Positions 55,591 to 64,000 of a stretch of DNA of 64,000 nucleotides are shown one piece after another (positions within the stretch are counted from its first letter, which is position 1; each line of letters starts with the position of its first letter). The notes beneath the pieces were generated by a model, which saw nothing but the letters and a program-made list of their open reading frames with translations, had not been told where the DNA came from and ran no database searches. A program made the position numbers and the translations under genes. Where the stretch lies: positions 218,154,501-218,218,500 of the forward strand of contig JADMNL010000022.1 in the NCBI GenBank assembly GCA_016271365.2, written 5' to 3'. Source of the stretch: Neoceratodus forsteri (lineage: Eukaryota; Chordata; Ceratodontiformes; Ceratodontidae).

Positions 55591-56300
55591 ACTGATTTAT
55601 ACAAGAGAAACATGCTAAAGATAACACAGCGGACAGCCATGCAGGTGGAGGGGTTGTGCTGGTCACCCATCATGGGAGGTTTTTTATGTGCTGTTTAATA
55701 TATGACATTGTGGGTGTTGTTGGGGAGGAGGGTGAGATTGAGCTTGCGGCAGAGGGTGGAGAGGCTAGGGTTGTATTTGAAGGACTGGGCAGGGGAGGAA
55801 GGTGAGGAGCTGTTTCTTTTACTTTATTTTTCCACAGATACACGAATAACAAATACGAACATTACATTTTCGAATATTTGGGACCCGGCATATGAATATC
55901 AAGCCAAATACTTGAAATAAGGTATTTGCCCACCCCTAGGGCACACCTCGAGGTGTCCTGAGGTGCACATTTTATTCAGACCTGAGCAGCACATCACATA
56001 CACCCCAGCTGGGTCAGATTAGTACCCCTTGTGTAACACCACTGTGAGGATGTTCCCCTACTACAGAGCCGACTCACGATGTCCTTCCTCAACCTCCAGC
56101 TTTCTAATTGGATCTGGGCACCACAACCAGCCTTTGTTTTAGATGAAGACCTGCCAGGGGAGTATATTAAGCTCCGAAATCAATGTTTTACAAATCGTCA
56201 GAGTCTTATCAGAACCTGTAAAAAAAGTACTGATTAAGTTTCTTGCACAGAAACCGACAAAAGGTTCTGAACTTTTTCGAACGATACTCTCATCTCTAGT
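55591..56300. other. Non-coding region
   Basis: No gene. 55930-56030 has the TACACC/GAGGTG motifs also present near 48910. 56200-56300, read on the minus strand, starts ACTAGAGATGAGAGTATCG and holds repeated GTTCTGA blocks like those at 48675-48790. Confidence 0.5.
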
Positions 56301-56802
56301 AAAGAGCTGGTGTATTGCCTAAAACTAATATTAGTTTTCAAAAGCAGTAAACTATTACCTTTTATACCTGAGGTACTTTTCTTTCCCCTTTGGTTAATTA
56401 GAAGATGTTTTACCCAGTGTTAGTAAGTGTGATGCGTGAAACATCATTCTGCCTAGCAACTGAAATATCTAGTTCCGTTCCTCCCATTGCATCATCAGCA
56501 TTGTGACCTCACTGACTGTGACATCACGGCTGCTCAGGAGGAGCCACTCAGTAGCTGCCAGGTCATTCACCAGAGATGTCACGGTCAGTGAGGTCACAGT
56601 GCTGATGATGCAGTGAGAGGAACAGAACTGTCAGCTGCTGGGCAGAGTGCTATTCCACACATTCAGCACAATATTATCACATAGAATAATTTTTGATGAG
56701 CAAAAGGAAAAAGAAAAATACTTCAGAAATAAAATGTTACAAATGACTATTACTTAAAATGTGTAACATTTTCCTGCCTATTTGTGGTTCTACCAGCTCT
56801 TT
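56301..56802. mobile_element. Foldback MITE with ~230-bp arms
   Basis: Starts AAAGAGCTGGTG and ends CCAGCTCTTT; the arms pair along most of their length, including GCATCATCAGCATTGTGACC against GGTCACAGTGCTGATGATGC near the centre. The loop is about 50 nt. No coding capacity. Superfamily not fixed because the target duplication is not clear. Confidence 0.85.
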
Positions 56803-56964
56803 AATAACTGTGAAGAAACTGGTTGTCCACTGTTCAACATATTAATGTGGCACACAGAAACCTTTTTGTTTACAATCCTTGAGCTGTGACATTCTCCTAC
56901 TGCATCCTTCCTGGACACCCACCCAGTCCACAGACACACACACACACACAGCATGGCCACTCAT

Positions 56965-57535
56965 ACTGCAGTGAAACACAGAGACACAGAAATTGTCAGC
57001 AGAAAAGGACCACTTGGACCAACCAGTCTGCCAAGATTTTCCCTGCCTATTTTGTCTCCACTGACCCTGCCTGCTCTACATCGACCCTCCCTGCCTATTT
57101 ACCAATATAATGTTCCCTTAAGCCTTTCCCATGCCTGTTTGAAGCACCCCACTGTTTTCACTATCATCACCACTGCCGGCAGACCATTCCAGGAGTCCAT
57201 CGCTCTTTGAGTGAAGCAGTACTCCCTCACATTTCTCTTGACCCCCCCCCTCCAACTTCATTGCATGCCCCATTGTCCCAGTACACTTGCTCATTTGAAA
57301 CAGACTCCATACGCTATTCACTCATGTGAGGTATTTGTAGGTGTCTATCATCTCCCCTCTCTCCCTCCTCTCTTCTAGGGTGCACATGCTGAGATCCCAC
57401 AGTCGCTCCTCGTAGGGCTTTTGATGTGACCCCTGTACCATTTTAGTTGCTCTCCTCTGAACTGTCACCATCTTGACTGTGACCTTTCTGAGATGCAGCC
57501 TCCAGAACTGGACGCAGCACTCCAGGTGGAGGGAA
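56965..57535 (-). mobile_element. CR1 LINE 3' fragment H
   Basis: Minus-strand CR1 tail: 3' end near 56965 (AAACACAGAGACACAGAAAT), the CCAGTCTGCC block, then TCCAGGAGTCCATCGCTCTT and TCTCCAGAACTGGACGCAGC near 57505. Preceded by a short CA run. 5'-truncated; no RT core. Confidence 0.9.
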
Positions 57536-57997
57536 ATTATTGTATTGTGAGTGGCTGGACTGTACGTGGGTGTCCCTGAAGTTCAGGAAGAATCCAGTGA
57601 AGGATTTGAAACAAGACATGTTTTGATAAGATTACACGGCCTGCCACTGTTTAACTTGTGCTGTGAAGAATGAAGCAATACTAGCCAGCGACATCAACAA
57701 AGTGCTACTGCAGGTAAGCAATCAAGGAATGGATTTTTAAAGATATAGGGGTACTGGGATTTGCCAAAATCCCTTCTGGTATGATTTTTTAAGATTTTGG
57801 AAGATCTGATTCCAAATCGGAATCCAGTATCTTAAAACTAACAGACAAGAAGCAAGCATGACATTCAATCAAAAGTGGATTTCGGAATCCAGTTTTGATA
57901 CTGAGTCAAATTTGACCATTTGCAGGATTCTGTATTTTAACTTTCGATTTCAAACATCCTAAATCAAAAAAATGAATCGGAACCTGACAAATCCGAT
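57536..57997. other. Non-coding spacer
   Basis: No gene. 57760-57990 is A/T-rich with several GGAATCCAGT and GATTC words in both orientations, possibly an old foldback element. Confidence 0.45.
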
Positions 57998-58166
57998 TCT
58001 GCTCGGGGTCACGTGATGCCACAGAGCGGGTCAGACGTGTATTTCTCGGCTCCGTTCCTCAGATCCGTAAATGGTCACTTCTTTACCTCTTTTTTGCCTG
58101 GTATTACACTTAGTGTGATAGATTTTGGTGGAGCACTACTTACTGCTGCATCCGATCGCTGTTTTG

Positions 58167-59655
58167 TGTAACCCCTCACCCCTGCCTTTTTAGCAAAATG
58201 ACAGGTGGCATGTTGTTGAAGCTGACAGCAGTACCTGGTGGGGACTGAGTTAGGGGAGGATAAGGTTACTCAGCACAGGGAGCCTAGGTTTGGCTACTCT
58301 GCACAGGGGCACCCAAGTAAATCCGAACACAGGAAGCAATAACTGTAATGTCCAGAACCAGGAATGGGATTCTTTAGTGTGGCTTTTATTCACATCCAAG
58401 CTGAACAAACAAAGCATAAATGGACCCCCACGGGGCTACATTCCTGGTAATGCAGATTAGAGACAACAGAACACTTTATCACTATTTCCAGACCTCAGGC
58501 TCTGAACCCACCAGGCACACAGCCCGGACTTGCATGCAGCTTTGTGTACACAGCGGACTTGTACACTACTTGGGTTTTCCCCAAGACCTCGCTCCCCATG
58601 GCCACTTGATCCACAGGTCCATTTGGGAAATGAACCAATTATCCTGTTGTGGCTCCCCAGACCACACTAGAGCCGACTCCTGGGAATTTTCCTTCCAATC
58701 CCGCGTCTGGGTACTTCCCTCATCACTGGCCAAAACACCTGAGGCAAAATAGAAATCCACAGAGCAAATCTGTAGAGGTGGACCTGGTCACTAAAGATGG
58801 GGGGGGTCTCCCACCTCCAGCTCCCACAGCCCATACCCGGCCATTTCTCTGGAAACTAAACAATTCCTTTACTGAAAGCTTGCAAATGTAGATTCCTGGG
58901 TAGACATATGTCACATCTCCTCTACATATCATTTCGATTTCCCAATAAGCACTGGACTTGAACCTACTTTTACTTCTTGGCTAAGCCTATTACTCTAGGC
59001 CTCCCACTATTTCAGTAGTTCAATCCCCACATTGTCACACAAGTCCCAGGGTAAAAAACATAGGCCCTTTCAGGAAGGCGGCACTCACCCCTCGGTTGCA
59101 GGTGCCCCACAGGTGACCATAAGCCTTCTTGTTCCCCAAAGAACTCTGGAACTAATAGGCAGCTTCTCATTACTAGCAGAACTAGGAGTTTGCCCAAGGA
59201 ATTTGCAGGAACCCTTTCCTGCCCCCATCCCTGGAGGGAGGGGGCACTGAGACCCGAAAACAGTGGTCTCCACCACTTCAATTATCTTCTGTGTCTCTCT
59301 TTTGGTGGAGACACACACCCTTTTTACCTAAAAGTAGCCCTCTGTTAGGGCTGAGGCTCCTAGAGCCTACACTGAGCTGCTGTGTTGCTTTCACAGCAAG
59401 CTCCCAACACCAACTGACCACAGACTACTGTTCAAACCTCCCAGCATTCTACTCCAACTCCCTTGCTGCAGATTCCATTGTGGCTCATGCAGCTGCGATA
59501 GTTCTATGGTGATGTCATCCCTCAGTCTCAGCTGAGACTGAGAACAAAGTGAGACAGTGTGAAATCCATTTAACTGGAGTTTCACAAGCTGCCTTTCCTG
59601 CCTACCACTAGGTCTTATTGGGATTCTAGTAACCCCGGGTGACAAGGGGGTTACA
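58167..59655 (-). mobile_element. Solo LTR X1 (inverted relative to X2)
   Basis: 1489 bp, TG...CA termini: TGTAACCCC at one end and GGGGGTTACA at the other. It is the reverse complement of X2 (60754-62238) with moderate divergence over its full length. Flanks TTTG and TTTA fit a decayed 4-bp duplication. No internal retroviral or retrotransposon genes lie beside it. Orientation is taken from the AATAAA of X2. Confidence 0.85.
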
Positions 59656-60344
59656 TTTATGTGCCGGTCTTTGCGTAAATCTCTTTCCTCGCCCGTTGCA
59701 GCATGGAGACGGAGATGCGGCCTGCGGGGCCATTACATACTCTACTCAACATGCTGGAAAAGGGAAAAGCAGCAACAAAGTCTAAAATCACCACAGCGCC
59801 TGCTTCTAAGCTGACTGCCCCACAATTGCCACTCACCGAAGGAACATTTCTGTTAGAGCTGGCCCCAATGAAAGAGGCATTGTTGGGGATCCCAGCACAG
59901 CTCACAGGCCTGTAAGCCACTGCTGAAGCACTCACTAGAAGGATGGGAGACTAAGAGGCTAGGATCAGTTCCCTGGAGGATTGGCAGGGCAGACAGGTGC
60001 GGGGCGCTAGAACCATGCGTTGAAAGATAACCAAGCTGGAAGAGAAGGTTGAGAACCTTGAAGGCTGCAGCAGGCAATGGGGCTCCCGGAGGGGGAAGAG
60101 GGTCAGAATCCAGCCATATTCATTCAAAAATTCTGCAGCATGATCGCGGAGCCTTCCCCTAACAGCTCTAGCTACACTGTGGAACGAGCTCACATGCCCT
60201 ACCTCGCCCTCTGATTTTCAAATTACTTGGACAAAATGCACATCCTGGCCAAGCTTAGACATACAAAAGAGCTCACCTGGGATGGTCATAAAATAAGGAT
60301 CTCCCAGGATCTTCCACGATGAGTCAGGCTCAAGAGGGTCGAAT
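59656..60344 (+). pseudogene. L1-type ORF1 fragment, N-terminal part
   Basis: Starts at ATG 59703 (METEMRPAGPLHTLLNMLEK). The coiled-coil end is TKLEEKVENLEGCSRQ (60024); then, after a frameshift, GLPEGEEGQNPAIFIQKF and the L1 ORF1 hallmark YTVERAHM (60175), then LRHTKELTWDGHKIRISQDL (60258-60320). ORF1 of L1 elements is an RNA-binding trimeric chaperone. The frame is cut by the TTAA element at 60345. Confidence 0.8.
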
Positions 60345-62508
60345 TTAAAGGAAAAGTCCACCCAAAACTTGCAAAAACATATGTTAGGCAGAGTGTTTTG
60401 ACTTGTATGTTAAGTTGTTTTGTGTCCTTCCCTCTGTCTGCTAAGAAGAGTTTTTCCTAAATTAACCTGCTAGCTTTAGGGTAGTTTTACGACCACTGGA
60501 GATCTCCATTTGAAACAGCTTAATTGTATTTCTTTGTCCTAAAATGCACCTTGTTTCATATGATGGTGATGTAGCAGAGACCATAAATCCAGCAGCAAGC
60601 ATTGCTTTACAGTCAGTTCACAACAGTACAGATGACATTTTTAAATTTGTAGAATTCAGCTTGGTGACCACCCTCTTCGTAAAGGTCCGACTGTCCTGAA
60701 AAACTTTGCTAATGGTAATTTTTGTGCAGCTTGTAAAGCTTCCAAGATATTTATGTAACCCCCTTGTTACCCGGGGTTACTAGAATCCCATTAAGACCTA
60801 GTGGTAGGCAGGGAAGGCAGTTTGTGAAACTCCAGTTAAATGGATTTCACACTGTCTCACTCTGTTCTCAGTCTCAGCTGAGACTGAGGGATGACATCAC
60901 CATAGAACTATCGCAGCTGCAGGAGCCACAATGGAATCTGCAGAAGGGAGTTAGAGTAGAATGTTGGGAGGTTTGAACAGTCAGTCTGTAGGCATTTGGA
61001 GTTGGAGATTGTTGTGAGAGGAGCACAGCAGCTCTGTGCTCAGGCTCTTGGAGCCTCAGCCCTGAAATAGGGCTACAATTAGGGAAAGGTGTGTTTCCAC
61101 CTAAAGAGAGACACAGTAAGCTGTTTTTTAGTGGTGGAGACCGCTGATACGGGTCTCTGTGCCTCATCCCTGAGGGGATGGGGCAGGAGGGTTTGCCTGC
61201 TATTCCAGGGGCAACCCCCTGGCTACTACTGGAGAAAGAAGCTGCCTTATTTTGTCCACGTGTGTGGGGTACAAGAAGATTTCGTGATTCGCCTGTGGGG
61301 CACCTGCAACCAAAGGGTGAGTTCTTCTCTTACTAAAAGGCCCATGTTTCATCCTGAACTGTGTTAAAGTGGGGATTGGACTACTGAAGTAGTGGGAGGC
61401 CTAGAGTAATAGGCTTAGCCAAAAGTAAAAGTATGTTCAAGTCCAGCACATAAGGGAAGTCAAGACATGTAGAGGAGATGTGATATACGTCTACCCAGTA
61501 TTCTACATTGTCAAGCTTTCAAAGAGTTGTTTAGTGTCCCGAGAAATGGCCGGGTATGGATTATGGGAGCTGGAGGTGGGAGACCCCCCCCCCATCTTTA
61601 GTAACCAGGTCCACCTCTACGGATTTGCTCTGTGGATTTCTACTTTGCCTCATGCACTTGGCCAGTAATGAGGGAAGTACCCCAGATGTGGGATTGGAAG
61701 GAAAATTTCCCTTAAGGAGTCAAAGGCTCCAAGGTGGTTTGGGGAGCCACCAACAGGAAAACTGGTTCATTCCCATATGGACCGCGATCAAGTGGCCGGC
61801 AGGGGAGCCGGGCCATGGGAAAAAGCCAAGTGGTGTACAAGTCGGGCTGTGTACCCAAAGCTGCATGCAAGTCCGGGCTGTGTGCCTGGTGGATTCAGAG
61901 CCTGAGGGCTGGAATAGTGAAGAAGTGTTCTGTATCTCTAATCTGCATTACCAGGAATGTAGTCCTGTGGGGGTCCGTCTATGCTTTGTTTGTTCAGTTT
62001 GGATGTGAATAAAAGGCACACTTTAGAATCCCATTCCTGGTTTTGGACATTACAGTTATTGCTTCCTGTGTTCGGATTTACTTGGGTGCCCCTGTGCAGA
62101 GTAGCCAAACATAGGCCCCCTGTGCCGAGTAACCTAGTCCTCCCCAAACCCAGTCCCCACCAGGTACTGCTGTCAGCTTCAACAGCATACCACCTGTCAT
62201 TTTGCAAAAAGGCAGGGGGCAGGAGTCCGGGGGTTACATTTAGTTTGTTTAGCGTGTGTGCCGAATGTTGGGTCTCTCTTACATCACAGTCACATGAGAC
62301 AAGATGCACTGTGGGAACAAGAAATACAATTAAGCTGTCAGGGATGAAGATCCCAAGGGGTCGTAAAACTAGTATAAAGCTAGCAGGCTAATTTAGGAAA
62401 AACTCCTAATACCAGTCAGAGGGAAGGACACACTAGAACTTCACATAAAAATGAAAACACTCTGCACAACATATATTTTTTCAAGTTTTGGGTGGACTTT
62501 TCCTTTAA
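60345..62508. mobile_element. T2/Kolobok-like DNA element with TTAA duplication
   Basis: Perfect inverted ends TTAAAGGAAAAGTCCACCC at both sides (60345 on and 62508 backwards), flanking TTAA used as target duplication (60345-60348 and 62505-62508). Both arms of about 270 bp are inverted copies. The TTAAAGGRR end is that of T2-type TTAA elements known in frogs. Without the nested LTR X2 it is about 675 bp and non-coding. It interrupts the L1 ORF1. Confidence 0.82.
60754..62238 (+). mobile_element. Solo LTR X2 inside the TTAA element
   Basis: 1485 bp with TGTAACCCCC ... GGGGGTTACA termini and a perfect 4-bp duplication TTTA (60750-60753 and 62239-62242). AATAAA at 62009 followed by a GCACACTTTAG stretch gives the likely orientation and polyadenylation site. 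The 4-bp duplication and TGTAAC/GTTACA ends suit Ty3/Gypsy-type LTRs, though an ERV LTR is not excluded. Reverse complement of X1. Confidence 0.88.
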
Positions 62509-62695
62509 CCCTTACATCTCCAAGCTTATTGCAGTTCAAGATGGTTTACCGGCCAAATTACACACCAGGGTTCTACAAGGTCATTTGAATCTGCTGAGCA
62601 AGCAAAGCTGGAGCTTTCAACCCTGTTCCCAGACTGGTTTCAGGCTCCTAAATGACTTTCATCTGGCACTACTGCTATTGCTACTGTGAGGACTG
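62509..62695 (+). pseudogene. L1-type ORF1 fragment, C-terminal part
   Basis: Immediately after the right TTAA the frame resumes with NPYISKLIAVQDGLPAKLH, matching the C-terminal domain of L1 ORF1 proteins (the LxYPAKLxVxxxG-like region). It continues the frame broken at 60344 when one TTAA is counted, which supports the nesting. Confidence 0.65.
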
Positions 62696-64000
62696 TTACT
62701 TAACTGAGAGAATAGTTTTGTTTTGTTTTCTTGTTTCTGAACTTTCTGCAGTGTTTAGTGTGGGCTCCCTGGATTTGCTAGACTCTACACATCCCCAGGG
62801 TTTTATAAAGCTCTGGGACCAATCACAGTGTTCAATGGACTGCACCAGCATCAGAAGTTTACTCCGAGGGCTTGGTTTGCTTTTACCGTTTCTAATGCCC
62901 ATCTTTATCTGGAATGGGGATGGTCAAGACATTAGGATGCTAGGACACTTGGAGGCCCCTCTGGGCAAGGTGAGGTAGGTGCCCTACTCGTGGGTCTGTT
63001 GGGGTTCAGGGCCAGGTGGGTCTCCCCTATTCCCCATCCGGGCACACCATGATACAGGCTCCTGCAGGCCCCTGTTTATCTCTGGGAACTAGGGGTGAGA
63101 CTCAGGAGAGGATAGTCCCCTAGCGATCCTCCTCTTAGGTTGATATACCAGGTAGTGGGGCCATGCAGTAGTGGCAGCATCTCATGGGCCTCTTTTCGGT
63201 TTGCATTCCATCAGTATTTGACAGCACCTTTGCCCTCCTGCAGCAAGAGTTAATTTGGTGGGTTTTGGGGGTGGGAGGTCTCCCCCTCCTGGGACCCTCT
63301 ATTGTTTCCCTTCGTGGGCTTAAGCTCGTGGAGCCATTTGCCATGAATAAACTGGCATGATTCCTAATGCAACCATTGTGGCAGCTCCAAAGTCTTGGTC
63401 GCGTACAAGCTGGAGGGCTGCTTTTAAGGGGGCTAATTGGGGTGCTGATATATTGCCTTTGCTGGAGGTTGGGGCCCCATTGACTCTGCCATTTTATATA
63501 GAGTGGTATTGGTGTGCTGGGTGAGGAGGGGGTCTGCCCTGACCTGGAGGACCTCGGTCTCCGGCAGTCAGCTTGTGGGGTACTGGGCCTTTCCGGACGG
63601 GATGGGTTTCAAGGGTCTGGGTTTCAATGCGTGCTTATTCCCTTCTGATTTGGTCACATATGATGGTTTCAGCATCTTTGCCTAACTTTGCCCAGTGTAT
63701 GTGACTTTTGAGGGACTTTCTGGACAATTACATATCACTATTGCAATTTTTATTGGACTGGGGGTGCCCCCTTTTTTTTTTTCCTCTCTCTTGCTGCTTG
63801 TAATTCACACTGATCATGGCTCTGCTCGGGGGGTCTCTGTCTGTTGGGGTACTAGGGCCCAACTATTTTCTGTTTTTTATGTGATATTTATGATATAGGG
63901 AAGGGGGGAGCCTGCTCTGCAGGAGTACTACATCACGTCCATAGAGAAAATTGTCATCACGACGCTAGGGCTGGAGGTTGTTATTGTGTACATAGTTTGT
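62696..64000. other. Unassigned right end
   Basis: About 1.3 kb without a recognised domain. By position it could be the inter-ORF and ORF2 start of the L1, but no endonuclease or RT motif was seen in any frame. Composition is T/G-rich on the plus strand, with a short poly-T at 63772. No repeat of other window parts was noted. Confidence 0.4.

Larger units (their letters stand above)
57998..62695 (+). mobile_element. Tx1/L1-like LINE 5' part, carrying nested insertions
   Basis: L1-group sequence: 5' leader CTCGGGGTCACGTGATGCC (57998-58166), then after an LTR insertion the rest of the leader and ORF1 (59656-60344), then after a TTAA element the end of ORF1 (62509-62690). The collinear order of the pieces shows one LINE split by two insertions. 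ORF2 was not recognised downstream. Confidence 0.78.

Noticed and set aside
58167..62238. X1 and X2 as the two LTRs of one retrotransposon
   Set aside because: They are in opposite orientation and the DNA between them is L1 and a TTAA element, not gag-pol.
1..64000. CRISPR-like arrays or prokaryotic operons
   Set aside because: The tandem arrays have no constant-repeat/variable-spacer structure, and the gene remains are vertebrate retroelements and a spliced exon.

Overview
The window reads as intergenic and intronic DNA of a repeat-rich vertebrate. There are no bacterial-type genes, operons, CRISPR arrays, or recognisable tRNA/rRNA genes. The repeat content is CR1 LINEs with an esterase-type ORF1, L2-like LINEs, a Tx1/L1-type ORF1, a DIRS-like retrotransposon, tRNA-derived and CORE/MIR-like SINEs, a TTAA-flanked T2/Kolobok-like element, hAT-like MITEs and LTRs. 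This mix points to a large-genome tetrapod, most plausibly an amphibian (a caecilian would fit). That is inference from repeat families; the species is not proven.

Only one host coding exon is recognised. It lies on the minus strand at 37465-37555, is flanked by consensus splice sites, and encodes an NDRG2-like N-terminus (MTELREVQITEEKPLLPGQ...). No later NDRG2 exon was found toward position 1, so the following intron seems to run at least about 37 kb and to hold most of the repeats described here.

Layout: 1-1268 is a 35-bp minisatellite. 1.5-3.1 kb is a decayed CR1 (+). 3.2-4.15 kb holds a MITE and a SINE. 4.2-7.2 kb is CR1 (-). 7.26-7.88 kb is a Harbinger-like MITE. 8.0-9.9 kb is a 64-bp minisatellite with a SINE inside. 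10.06-10.26 kb is a 19-bp minisatellite. 10.3-11.2 kb is a quiet unique island. 11.26-13.95 kb is a 66-bp minisatellite that continues into a triplicated ~490-bp block with a hAT MITE in its third copy (to 15.6 kb). 15.6-22.7 kb holds two tandem L2-like LINEs. 23.05-23.66 kb is a GGATCC-rich inverted-repeat element. 23.8-24.4 kb is a 117-bp tandem repeat. DIRS fragments lie on the minus strand at 24.48-25.04, 27.13-27.41 and 31.9-32.72 kb, interrupted by a palindromic ~297-bp satellite (25.2-26.8 kb) and by CR1 (+) at 27.85-31.9 kb. 33.97-36.37 kb is another LINE (-). 36.4-37.0 kb is a CR1 tail (+). Then come the NDRG2-like exon, two tRNA-SINEs (38.55 and 39.47 kb), a 52-57-bp minisatellite with CA runs (41.0-41.9 kb), and the best-preserved CR1 (-) at 43.4-47.4 kb. 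A second palindromic satellite locus lies at 49.6-51.3 kb, followed by an L2 tail, SINEs with clear target duplications, CR1 tails and a large foldback MITE. 58.0-62.7 kb is an L1 interrupted by an LTR and by a TTAA element that itself contains a second, inverted LTR.

Nearly all long open frames here are transposon remnants or by-products of tandem repeats whose unit is a multiple of three. The best candidates for something undescribed are the satellite built from long palindromes at two loci, the GGATCC-rich terminal-inverted-repeat element, and the NDRG2-like intron packed with unrelated minisatellites.
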